Assembly: GCA_041740935.1 (NCBI GenBank)
Contig: JBGSLA010000202.1
Span: forward strand, 1 to 22,463
DNA from: JBGSLA01 sp041740935
GTDB taxonomy: Bacteria > Desulfobacterota > Desulfobaccia > Desulfobaccales > 0-14-0-80-60-11
Direction of reading: 5' to 3'
DNA: 22,463 nt
The notes beneath the pieces were generated by a model. That model was not told the origin of the DNA, made no database searches, and saw only the letters and a list, made by a program, of their open reading frames with translations. Positions 15,788 to 22,463 of the stretch are shown piece after piece (position 1 is the stretch's first letter; every line of letters starts with the position of its first letter). A program made the translations under genes and the position numbers.

Positions 15788-15921
15788 GAACGGGCTGGAA
15801 GCCGTTCTACCGGTATCAGATACATTTGGTGAGTATAAATGTTGGGCGGCGCCCAAACTGCGAGAAGTTTTCCAAAGAGTAAAAACACAGGATGAACCTA
15901 AGCTCCAAGAAGGAGGCCATC

Positions 15922-17154
15922 ATGGAGAAAAAGACCAAAAATTCAGGCTTTAGCCGCCGGGATTTTGTCAAGACCGTCGGCATCGCCGGACTCGCAGTGG
16001 CGGGAACCGGGGTGACCGGGGCCCTGGCGGTCCCGGCAAAGCCGACCGGCCCCGACCAGACCCCGGCCATGCCCAAACGCCAGCTGGGCAAAACCGGCGT
16101 CGAGGTGTCCATCCTGAATCTGGGCGGCATGTTCGACACCATCAACAATCAATTGCTCCTCAAGCAGGCGCTGAAATGGGGGGTCACCTTCTGGGATACG
16201 GCCGAGAGCTACGGCAACGGCCTGAGCGAGGAGGGCTACGGCCGCTTCCTGGCCCGCAACCCGGGTGCCCGCCAGGAGGTTTTTATAACCACCAAACTGG
16301 TGCCCCAGGGCGGCAATTTTACGGACCGCCTGAACAAGTCCCTGCAAAGGCTGAAGACCGATTACGTGGACCTGTTCTACGTCCACGCCATCACCGGCAT
16401 CGAGGCCATGACCCCGGAAATCAAGGCCTGGGCCGCGGAGATGAAAAAGGCGGGCAAAATTAAATTCTTCGGCTTCAGCACCCACACCAACATGGCGGAC
16501 TGCCTGCTGGGCGCGGCCTCGCTGGACTGGATCGACGCGGTTATGATGACCTATAATTTCCGGGTCATGAACCAACCCAAGATGGTCAAGGCCGTGGAGG
16601 CCTGCACCAAGGCCGGCATCGGTCTGGTGGCCATGAAGACCATGGGCGGCGGGCCGGGGATGCCCAAAACCGAGAGCCGGGCCGAGCTCAAAATCGCCGA
16701 GCGCTTCCTGGAGAAGGGCTTTACGGAGAAACAGGCCAAACTGAAGGTGGTGTGGGAAAATCCGCACATCGCCGGCATCTGCTCCCAGATGCCGAATCTG
16801 AACATCCTGTCGGCCAACGTGGCCGCGGCCCGGGACCGGACCAAGCTGGCTGCGGAAGATTTCGACTGGTTCCGCCGCTATGCCCTGGAAACCCGGTGCG
16901 ATTACTGCGCCGGCTGCGGCGACATCTGCGGGCGGGCCGTGGCCGGGGCCGCGCCGGTGAGCGAGGTCATGCGCTGCCTGATGTACCGCCAGGACTACGG
17001 CGAAGCGGAGATGGCCAGGGAGGCCTTCGCCGCCTTGCCCGAAGAGATGCGGCGGCGCCTGGGCGAGTTGGATTACTCCCAGGCTGAACGGCTTTGCCCC
17101 CAGGGGCTGGCCATCGGGGAGCTCATGCGCCAGGCCGGGGAGATTCTGGCTTAG
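15922..17154 (+). CDS. Tat-exported aldo/keto reductase with C-terminal Fe-S cysteine cluster
   Basis: A 410-aa protein. ATG 15922 is chosen over in-frame ATG 15892 because AAGGAGG lies 5 nt upstream and it puts the twin-arginine motif (S11-R12-R13-D14-F15-V16-K17) in a normal place. After the signal the AKR barrel starts (PKRQLGKTGVEVS). The catalytic tetrad is complete: D92 and Y97 (WDTAESY), K125 (ITTKLV) and H155 (YVHAIT). The C-terminal domain has C326, C329, C332 and C336 (CDYCAGCGDIC) and a further cysteine in RLCPQG, consistent with at least one [4Fe-4S] cluster. Cytoplasmic AKRs use NAD(P)H; an exported one would need another electron source, which the upstream polyferredoxin could supply. 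Substrate unknown. A 439-nt repeat-filled gap separates it from that gene. Confidence 0.88.
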   Translation: MEKKTKNSGFSRRDFVKTVGIAGLAVAGTGVTGALAVPAKPTGPDQTPAMPKRQLGKTGVEVSILNLGGMFDTINNQLLLKQALKWGVTFWDTAESYGNGLSEEGYGRFLARNPGARQEVFITTKLVPQGGNFTDRLNKSLQRLKTDYVDLFYVHAITGIEAMTPEIKAWAAEMKKAGKIKFFGFSTHTNMADCLLGAASLDWIDAVMMTYNFRVMNQPKMVKAVEACTKAGIGLVAMKTMGGGPGMPKTESRAELKIAERFLEKGFTEKQAKLKVVWENPHIAGICSQMPNLNILSANVAAARDRTKLAAEDFDWFRRYALETRCDYCAGCGDICGRAVAGAAPVSEVMRCLMYRQDYGEAEMAREAFAALPEEMRRRLGELDYSQAERLCPQGLAIGELMRQAGEILA

Positions 17155-17189
17155 GGTCAGTTCGGTTCACTTAAGCTTTTTAAGGAAAT

Positions 17190-17206
17190 GGTGGGCGGAG
17201 CCCACC
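17190..17206. repeat. Short GGTGGGC palindrome
   Basis: GGTGGGCGGAGCCCACC forms a 6-bp stem around a small loop, 35 nt after the reductase stop. It is followed by CTACATTT and belongs to a common intergenic repeat style. It may help end transcription between the convergent reductase and mnmG genes, though no long U tract follows. Confidence 0.55.
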
Positions 17207-17226
17207 CTACATTTCATTCGCCTCAA

Positions 17227-17284
17227 CCTGGTTCCCCAGCTCCTGCTTGGGAACCAGGCACATTCCCAAGCAGGAGATTGGGAA
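17227..17284. repeat. Nested inverted repeat (CTCCTGCTTGGGAA type)
   Basis: CTCCTGCTTGGGAA (17240-17253) and TTCCCAAGCAGGAG (17263-17276) are exact inverted complements 9 nt apart. Outside and overlapping them, CCTGGTTCCC/GGGAACCAGG (17227-17258) and TTCCCA/TGGGAA (17263-17284) form alternative hairpins. The region could switch between two folds in RNA. It is probably a dispersed element. Confidence 0.65.
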
Positions 17285-17311
17285 CGAGAAAAAATGCCAT
17301 CAGAAGGTTTT

Positions 17312-17368
17312 TTGTAGGGGCGCAATTCATTGCGCCCTCGAAGGGCTCGATGAATCGAGCCCCTACAA
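17312..17368. repeat. Cloverleaf-like palindromic repeat (TTGTAGGGGCGC type)
   Basis: Outer arms TTGTAGGGG (17312-17320) and CCCCTACAA (17360-17368) enclose two hairpins, GGGCGCAATTCATTGCGCCC (17318-17337) and GGGCTCGATGAATCGAGCCC (17343-17362). The second has an 8-bp perfect stem. It is an intergenic dispersed element of a widespread type, 55 nt beyond the mnmG stop. Confidence 0.7.
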
Positions 17369-17422
17369 TTATCTCCCAAAATGGTCATTTTTAACACGGC
17401 GCCGAGGAGTGTAGATTCTCTC

Positions 17423-19330
17423 TTATGAAGACAACCGGGCCGCGGCCGCGGCCGGGGCTCCGGGAAATTTTTTGAGATACACCATCAACAGGGCCACCGC
17501 GGCCGGGGTGACGCCGCTGATGCGGCCCGCCTGGCCCAAAGAGCGGGGCTGCACCTCCTTGAATTTCTGGCGGATTTCGTTGGACAGGCCCGGAACCGCG
17601 TCAAAATCAAAGCCCTCGGGGATGCGCTTGTTTTCCCACTGGGCCATCTTGCGGGCGGTTTCCGCCTGGCGCTTGAGATACCCCGCGTATTTCTGCCCGA
17701 TCTCGATCTGTTCCAGGACCGCCGGGGGCGCGGCCGGCGCCTCTTCCCCCGCCAAATTGAGGCAGGTGGCCAGGTCCAGTTCGGGGCGCTTCACCAGCCT
17801 CAGGACAGAGGTGGTTTCGGTCAGGGGCGCGGTGCCCCGGGCCGCCAGTTCTTCGTTCACCGCCGGGGTCGGGAAGACCTTGGTTCCGGCCAGGCGGGCC
17901 TCCTCTGCGGCCATGAGGCGCTTTTTCTCCCAGAGGCGCTCCACCGCCTCCCGCTCCACCAGTCCCAGCTCGTAGCCCCGCTCCATGAGGCGCAGGTCGG
18001 CATTGTCCTCCCGCAGCAGCAGGCGGTATTCCGCCCGGGAGGTGAACAGGCGGTAAGGCTCCCTTGTGCCCTTGGTGACCAGGTCGTCCACCAGCACGGC
18101 CAGGTAGGCCTGAGAGCGGTCCAGCAGAAAAGGCGGGCGCCCGGTCAGGGCGCAGGCGGCGTTGATCCCGGCCCACAGGCCCTGGGCCGCGGCCTCCTCG
18201 TAGCCCGAAGTGCCGTTGATCTGGCCGGCCAGATACAGGCCCTTGATGCGTTTGGTCTCCAGGGTGGGCTGGAGTTCCAGGGGGTCCACAAAGTCGTATT
18301 CAATGGCGTAGGCCGGGCGCATGACCTCCACCGCCTCCAGCCCCGGAACGCTGCGGAACAGCCGCAACTGGATGTCCACCGGCAGACAATTCCCCAGACC
18401 CTTGGCGTACATCTCCTCGGTGTCCCGGCCCTCCCGCTCGAGCGTCACCGGGTGGCTGGGCTTGTCCCTGAAGCGCATCACCTTGTCCTCCAGGGACGGG
18501 CAGTAGCGGGCGCTGACCCCCTTGATCACCCCGCTGTAAAGGGGAGAGTGCCGGATGTTGTCCCGGACAATGCGGTGGGTCTCAGAGGTGGTGTGGCCGG
18601 AGAAAGAGGGAAGCTGGTCCAACACGAGGGCTTCGGTGCGCCAGGAAAAGGGCCGGGGCCGGGGGTCGCCCTCCTGGCGGCTGAAACGGCTGAAATCGAT
18701 GGACGAAGCCCGGAGCCGGGGCGGGGTGCCGGTTTTCAGGCGGCCCATCCGAAAGCCCAGCTCGCTCAGATGCGCCGCCAGCCCCAGCGCGGCGAATTCT
18801 CCGGCCCGGCCCGCCTGGATTTGGAGCTCGCCGATGTGAATCAGGCCGTTCAGAAAAGTCCCGGTGGTGACGAGCACCGCCCGGGCTTTGGTGGCCATGC
18901 CGAGAGTGTCCACCACCCCCACCACCCGGCCATCCTCCACCAGGAGGCGCTCCACCATGGCTTCTCGCAGGGTGAGGTTTATGGTCTGCTCCAGGTGGGC
19001 CTTCATGGCCAGCCGGTAGGCCTGCTTGTCGCATTGGACCCAGGTGCCCCGGACCGCCGGGCCCTTGGAGAGGTTCAGGATGCGGAACTGGACCCCGGTG
19101 AGATCGGCCAGGCGCCCCATGACCCCCCCCAGGGCGTCGATTTCCTTGACCAGGTGCCCCTTGGCCAGGCCGCCCACCGCGGGATTGCAGGCCATGGCCG
19201 CCATGGTGTCCAGATTGAGATTGAGCAGGAGCACCTTGAGCCCCAGGCGCACCGCGGCCAAAGCGCCTTCGCAGCCGGCGTGCCCGGCCCCCACCACAAT
19301 CAGGTCATATTCTTCGGGATAAACAGCCAT
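17423..19330 (-). CDS. mnmG: tRNA uridine-5-carboxymethylaminomethyl modification enzyme MnmG (GidA)
   Basis: A 635-aa FAD enzyme that, with the GTPase MnmE, installs the cmnm5 group on wobble U34 of several tRNAs using methylene-tetrahydrofolate and NADH. The FAD-binding motif is VVGAGHAGCE (residues 12-21), followed by the family blocks CNPAVGGLAKGHLVKEIDALGG, LKTGTPPRL, YCPSLEDKV, IEYDFVDP, GLYLAGQINGTSGYEEAAAQG and FTSRAEYRLLLREDNADLRL. Length is normal. I start at ATG 19330, which gives the usual short N-terminus; an in-frame GTG at 19399 would add 23 unusual residues. No strong Shine-Dalgarno is visible at 19330. It is convergent with the aldo/keto reductase and divergent from the 62-aa gene. 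MnmE is not in the window. Confidence 0.97.
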   Translation of the reverse strand: MAVYPEEYDLIVVGAGHAGCEGALAAVRLGLKVLLLNLNLDTMAAMACNPAVGGLAKGHLVKEIDALGGVMGRLADLTGVQFRILNLSKGPAVRGTWVQCDKQAYRLAMKAHLEQTINLTLREAMVERLLVEDGRVVGVVDTLGMATKARAVLVTTGTFLNGLIHIGELQIQAGRAGEFAALGLAAHLSELGFRMGRLKTGTPPRLRASSIDFSRFSRQEGDPRPRPFSWRTEALVLDQLPSFSGHTTSETHRIVRDNIRHSPLYSGVIKGVSARYCPSLEDKVMRFRDKPSHPVTLEREGRDTEEMYAKGLGNCLPVDIQLRLFRSVPGLEAVEVMRPAYAIEYDFVDPLELQPTLETKRIKGLYLAGQINGTSGYEEAAAQGLWAGINAACALTGRPPFLLDRSQAYLAVLVDDLVTKGTREPYRLFTSRAEYRLLLREDNADLRLMERGYELGLVEREAVERLWEKKRLMAAEEARLAGTKVFPTPAVNEELAARGTAPLTETTSVLRLVKRPELDLATCLNLAGEEAPAAPPAVLEQIEIGQKYAGYLKRQAETARKMAQWENKRIPEGFDFDAVPGLSNEIRQKFKEVQPRSLGQAGRISGVTPAAVALLMVYLKKFPGAPAAAAARLSS

Positions 19331-19519
19331 GGGGGGTATTTGGGGGTTGAATAACCGGTGATTTTTGTTTAAGGTAACGTGAGTTGTGGGACCACTCACC
19401 CGCTCGCGCCCAGGGTCTCAGGCGCTTTTAGCCGGGGCTCCTGGACCAAGTTCGGCAAACCCGGCAGAGGACTTCGCCGGGATTGCCCCCTGAAGAGAAA
19501 TTCATCCCTGGAGGAACCC

Positions 19520-19708
19520 ATGCATCGGACCTTTCAAACCCTTGAGCCCAAGGGGGAAGTTGCGGTGGCCCAGAAACCCGAGGGCCTGAAAATCATGCTC
19601 TACACCGGCAGCATCACCCACTTCGAATTCACCCTTACCCGGGAAAACGCCTTCAACCTGGCCATGGAAATTCTGCAGCACGCCTACCGCCTGGGGGAGG
19701 GCGCCTAA
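19520..19708 (+). CDS. Small conserved-looking protein of unknown function (62 aa)
   Basis: A 62-aa protein starting at ATG 19520 with GGAGGA 5 nt upstream. The frame is open further upstream but the Shine-Dalgarno fixes this start. It has no signal peptide, membrane helix or cysteine. The layout looks like a small alpha/beta domain: a beta hairpin (KIMLYTGSITHFEFTLT) followed by a helix (ENAFNLAMEILQHAYRL). I do not recognise it. It is divergent from mnmG across a 189-nt gap and convergent with the zinc-ribbon gene. Confidence 0.65.
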   Translation: MHRTFQTLEPKGEVAVAQKPEGLKIMLYTGSITHFEFTLTRENAFNLAMEILQHAYRLGEGA

Positions 19709-19710
19709 AG

Positions 19711-19735
19711 CCCCGGCCCGGCCACAGGGGCCGGT
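19711..19735. terminator. GC-rich hairpin between convergent genes
   Basis: CCGGCC (19718-19723) and GGCCGG (19729-19734) form a perfect stem with a 5-nt loop, in the 35-nt space between the ends of the 62-aa gene (plus) and the zinc-ribbon gene (minus). There is no U tract, so it is only a plausible bidirectional terminator. Confidence 0.35.
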
Positions 19736-19743
19736 GACCACCC

Positions 19744-20133
19744 TCACCGGTCCCACTCCACTTCCCGCACCAGATCGACGAATTCCGGGGACTCGCCGTA
19801 TTCCTTCAGGGCCTGCTGGTAGTCCAGCCAGCTCTGCCAGAGGTTTATCCAGGCCTGGTTGTGCCAGTACAGGGGGCTTTCGCCGCCCTCGGCTTTCAGG
19901 CGCCTGAACTCGTCATATTCCTCCTGGCAGCTCTCGCAAAGCCGAAACGGCCCCTGGTAGCGCTTGTACATCTTGGTGGTGTCGAACTGCACCCCGCACT
20001 TATGGCAGCGGGCCAGGCAGCGGGTGCACTGCAGGATTTTGCGCACCGCCTCCATCTTTTTGGCCTTGTCCACCCGGCGTTTCTTTTTCTGCTCCAGCTT
20101 CAGGCGGTCTTCTATATCAATAACTTTGGACAT
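19744..20133 (-). CDS. Zinc-ribbon-like cytoplasmic protein of unknown function
   Basis: A 129-aa protein from ATG 20133 (AGAGGT 5 nt upstream; the frame also has an upstream ATG at 20190 that lacks a good site). A Lys/Arg-rich helix (residues 10-33) is followed by six cysteines: C36-x2-C39, C43-x2-C46 and C66-x2-C69, compatible with a zinc ribbon built from the last four and an extra CxxC. The C-terminal half is rich in Trp, Tyr and acidic residues (YWHNQAWINLWQSWLDYQQ). I do not recognise a named family. It lies 110 nt downstream of hemA on the same strand and may share its transcript. The basic helix plus zinc ribbon would suit nucleic acid or ribosome binding, which is inference. Confidence 0.75.
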   Translation of the reverse strand: MSKVIDIEDRLKLEQKKKRRVDKAKKMEAVRKILQCTRCLARCHKCGVQFDTTKMYKRYQGPFRLCESCQEEYDEFRRLKAEGGESPLYWHNQAWINLWQSWLDYQQALKEYGESPEFVDLVREVEWDR

Positions 20134-20243
20134 GGGTACCTCTGTGGGCGGGGTCAGAGCCGGACTGCGGCTCAGCGTTTCCCCATTCATGCTTTAAGAT
20201 AACAACCCTGGGAACAGGGGTCAATAGATGCCTGAAACCGCCA

Positions 20244-21539
20244 TTATTCCGTGGACGGGGATTTTTCCCCAGACTCCGGGTCCAGGTTGAACAGGCGCCT
20301 GACCAGGGCCAGTTCGGCCTCGCCCCGTTTGCGGTGGTGATTGCCCTTGAGGAAGACGATGGGGTCGTGCAGGAGCTTGTTGGTGATGGACTCGGTGAGC
20401 ACTTCCAGGGCCTGCTCCTGCTCGGGAGTGAGGGGCCCCAGGTGGCCCAGGGTTTTCTTCAACTCCGCCTGGCAGATGGCCTGGGCCTTTTCCCTAAGCG
20501 AGATGATGGTGGGGTACACTTCGAGGGTCTGGAGCCAGTCCATGAACTTGAGGGTTTCGGCGGCCACCAGCCGCTCGGCCTGGATGGCGGCTTCCTGGCG
20601 GCGCTCCCGGTTTTCCTCCACCACCTCTTTGAGATCGTCGATATTGTAGAGATAGACGTTGTCCAGGTCATTGATGCCGGGGTCCAGGTCCCGGGGCACG
20701 CCGATGTCAATCATGAACAGGGGGCGCTGTTTGCGCCGGCGCATCGCCTGTTTCACCTGGTCCCGGGCAAGGAGGTAGGTGGGCGAGCCGGTGGAACTGA
20801 GCAGAATGTCGGCGAACAGGAGTTGGGCCTCCACTTCCTCCAGGGACACGGCCTCCCCCCCGAAGCGCTCGGCCAGGCGCAGGCCCCGCTCCAGGGTGCG
20901 GTTGGCGACCACGATGCTCCCGGCCCCCTGGCCCTTTAAGTGCTCCAGGGCCAACTCCGCCATTTCCCCGGCCCCGAGGAGCAGCACCTTTTTCCCCCTG
21001 AGGTCCCCGAAAATTTTTTTACCCAGAGCCACCGCGGCATAGCTCACACTGACCGCATGGTCACCGATGCCGGTTTCGGTGCGCACCCGTTTGGCCACGG
21101 AAAAGGTTTTGTGCAGCAGGCGGTTGATGATGGCCCCGGTGGCCTGGTGTCTGGTGGCCTGGCGATAAGCTTCCTTCACCTGCCCCAGGATCTGGGGCTC
21201 ACCCACCACCAGGGCGTCCAGGCTGGCGGCCACTCGGAACAGGTGGCGCACCGCGTCCTGGTCCCGGTAAAGATAGAGGGAGTCGGCCAGATCTTCCGGG
21301 GCGACCTCGGGGTGGCGGGCGAAAAAGGCGGCGAGCGTTTGGGCCGCGTCCTCCCCGGCCTCGCTGACGCACAGCACCTCCACCCGGTTGCAGGTGGTGT
21401 AAAACAGGGCCTCCTGGATTTCCGGATAGGACAACAGCAGGGGATAGCATTCTTTTGCCTCAGGGAGCAGGGTGCAGAGCTTCTCCCGCAGGGCCACCCC
21501 CGCGGTCTGATGATTGACGCCGGCCAACAGAAGGTTCAT
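20244..21539 (-). CDS. hemA: Glutamyl-tRNA reductase HemA
   Basis: A 431-aa enzyme that reduces glutamyl-tRNA(Glu) to glutamate-1-semialdehyde with NADPH, the first committed step of C5-pathway tetrapyrrole synthesis. The N-terminal catalytic domain has GVNHQTAGVALREKL and the nucleophile C50 in TTCNRVEVL, then EPQILGQVKEAY. The NADPH domain has VLLLGAGEMAELALEHL, and a C-terminal dimerisation helix domain (about 320-431) completes the family layout. The start is ATG 21539, which overlaps the stop of the CcsA-like gene as ATGA, so the two are translationally coupled. The following hemC or other heme genes are not in the window; the next gene on this strand is the zinc-ribbon protein. Confidence 0.96.
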   Translation of the reverse strand: MNLLLAGVNHQTAGVALREKLCTLLPEAKECYPLLLSYPEIQEALFYTTCNRVEVLCVSEAGEDAAQTLAAFFARHPEVAPEDLADSLYLYRDQDAVRHLFRVAASLDALVVGEPQILGQVKEAYRQATRHQATGAIINRLLHKTFSVAKRVRTETGIGDHAVSVSYAAVALGKKIFGDLRGKKVLLLGAGEMAELALEHLKGQGAGSIVVANRTLERGLRLAERFGGEAVSLEEVEAQLLFADILLSSTGSPTYLLARDQVKQAMRRRKQRPLFMIDIGVPRDLDPGINDLDNVYLYNIDDLKEVVEENRERRQEAAIQAERLVAAETLKFMDWLQTLEVYPTIISLREKAQAICQAELKKTLGHLGPLTPEQEQALEVLTESITNKLLHDPIVFLKGNHHRKRGEAELALVRRLFNLDPESGEKSPSTE

Positions 21540-22369
21540 GGCTTGCCGCTGAAACTGTCGAAGCTGTGGTAGCCGGCAAACCACAGGCTGGCCCCCACGA
21601 AGGTGATAATGAGCACCGCGAAGCCGCACAGGGCCAGAAGCGCCGCCCGGCGGCCCCGCCACCCGGCCACCAGGCGTTCATGCAGAAGGATCGCGTAAAT
21701 CAGCCAGGCGATGAGGGTGAGGATTTCTTTGGGGTCGAAGCTGAAAAAACTCCCCAGGGTGTATTGGGCATACAGGGAGCCGGTGATGAGGCCCGCGGTC
21801 AACAGGGGAAAACCCAGGGTGAGGCACCAGTAGTTGAGCGCGTCCAGCTGCTCCAGGGACGGCAGCCGTCGGTAGAAAAAGCCGAATTTTTTCCCTTTGA
21901 TCTGGCCTTCCTGGACCAGATAAAAGAAACCCCCCAGGCCGGCCAGGGTCAGGGCGGCGATGCCCATAAAGGAAAGCCCCACGTGCACGTACACCCAGAA
22001 ACTGCTGAGCAGGGGCGAGACCGCGCCTTTGCCGGCGGGCAGGATCAGCCCGCCTGAGACCATGAGGGCCGCCAGGGGCGTGGCCAGGGCCCCCAGCACC
22101 TTGATGGGAAAGCGCCACAGGAGCAGGAGAAAGGCCGCCACCAGGGTCCAGGCAAAGAGCAGCAATGATTCCCCGACAGTGGCCACCGGCAGCCGGCCCA
22201 GGTTCCAGGTGATCAGGGCCAGGGCCGCGGTGTGGCAGGCCAGGCCCGCCCCCAGAATCCAGGCCCCCCAGCGGCAGAAAGACTCCTGCTGGGCCAAAAA
22301 ATAGGCAATGCACAGGGCGCTGGCGCTGAAGTAGGCCAGGAGCGTCAGCGATAGAAAAATTTTGTCCAT
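21536..22369 (-). CDS. CcsA/HemX-like cytochrome c assembly membrane protein
   Basis: A 277-aa integral membrane protein with about eight hydrophobic helices, of the CcsA/CcmC/HemX family that handles heme for cytochrome c maturation or supports HemA. Family histidines are present in GLACHTAAL, YVHVGLSF and ILLHERL. The position of the WWD heme-handling motif (WGxYWxWDPKE in CcsA) reads LGSFFSFDPKE (L205-E215), with every Trp replaced by Leu or Phe while DPKE is kept. That favours a HemX-like role, or a modified heme site, over a standard synthase. The gene overlaps hemA by 4 nt, and the pairing of a HemX-type gene with hemA is common in bacteria. The start is ATG 22369, with only a weak ribosome-binding site. 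Confidence 0.85.
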   Translation of the reverse strand: MDKIFLSLTLLAYFSASALCIAYFLAQQESFCRWGAWILGAGLACHTAALALITWNLGRLPVATVGESLLLFAWTLVAAFLLLLWRFPIKVLGALATPLAALMVSGGLILPAGKGAVSPLLSSFWVYVHVGLSFMGIAALTLAGLGGFFYLVQEGQIKGKKFGFFYRRLPSLEQLDALNYWCLTLGFPLLTAGLITGSLYAQYTLGSFFSFDPKEILTLIAWLIYAILLHERLVAGWRGRRAALLALCGFAVLIITFVGASLWFAGYHSFDSFSGKP

Positions 22370-22402
22370 GGGCGGCTCGGTTTGGGGTTGAGGATGTTTA
22401 TT

Positions 22403-22443
22403 GAGGGGAGGACCGGGGGAGCGAACTCCCCCGCCCTCCCCTC
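22403..22443. repeat. Strong C/G hairpin at the right edge
   Basis: GAGGGGAGG and CCTCCCCTC arms, continued inward by CGGGGGAG and CTCCCCCG around a CGAA loop, give a stem of about 17 bp. It lies 33 nt upstream of the CcsA-like start and resembles the C/G-rich hairpins at 12434-12549. It may be a dispersed repeat or, for a gene beyond the edge, a transcript end; no U tract is seen. Confidence 0.6.
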
Positions 22444-22463
22444 AAACTCCCCTCCCAACCCTC

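Noticed and set aside
17190..17368. Possible CRISPR array or tRNA-like cloverleaf
   Set aside because: The palindromes are of different families without regular spacers, and the cloverleaf-like element has no CCA-type acceptor, T-loop or anticodon pattern.
18452..19354. 300-codon plus-strand open frame over mnmG
   Set aside because: mnmG on the minus strand is complete with all family motifs; the antisense product has no recognisable features.

Overview
This is a GC-rich chromosomal window of about 22.5 kb with no rRNA, tRNA, transposase or CRISPR array. A small tetraheme cytochrome c, a heme and cytochrome assembly pair (ccsA-hemA), several Tat-exported iron-sulfur proteins and abundant intergenic palindromes suggest an anaerobic, respiring Gram-negative bacterium. 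My best guess is Desulfobacterota (Desulfobacca-like); this is inferred from gene content and style, not from a marker-gene comparison.

Layout. Positions 1-1147 (minus) hold the start of a membrane-anchored Ser/Thr kinase-like protein whose catalytic residues are lost; it runs off the left edge. A CDP-alcohol phosphatidyltransferase diverges from it (1334-1957), followed by a HAD-IB phosphatase. Next, behind a good promoter candidate, are a coiled-coil protein, queD and a tetraheme cytochrome c. From 4027 to 5703 an MthK-like potassium channel is followed 9 nt later by a stand-alone cyclic-nucleotide-binding protein, which looks like a split gated channel. Positions 5924-10269 encode a lipoprotein adaptor and RND pump as an ATGA-overlapping pair with no outer-membrane channel gene. 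A secreted four-cysteine protein follows, flanked by two palindromic repeats.

The most interesting part is 11384-17154: a DUF6599-like anchored protein, a Tat-signal DUF362 protein, a fused NapH/NapG-type polyferredoxin with an internal twin-arginine motif, and a Tat-signal aldo/keto reductase with a C-terminal cysteine cluster. Together they look like a membrane-to-periplasm electron chain feeding an exported reductase of unknown substrate.

The right end is mostly on the minus strand: mnmG, a zinc-ribbon protein, hemA and ccsA, with a 62-aa plus-strand ORF divergent from mnmG. The ccsA and hemA genes overlap by 4 nt, and the CcsA-like protein has phenylalanines where the tryptophan-rich WWD motif is expected.

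Nearly every long intergenic gap carries palindromic repeats of several distinct families, probably non-autonomous dispersed elements. They split the putative redox operon without breaking its order.
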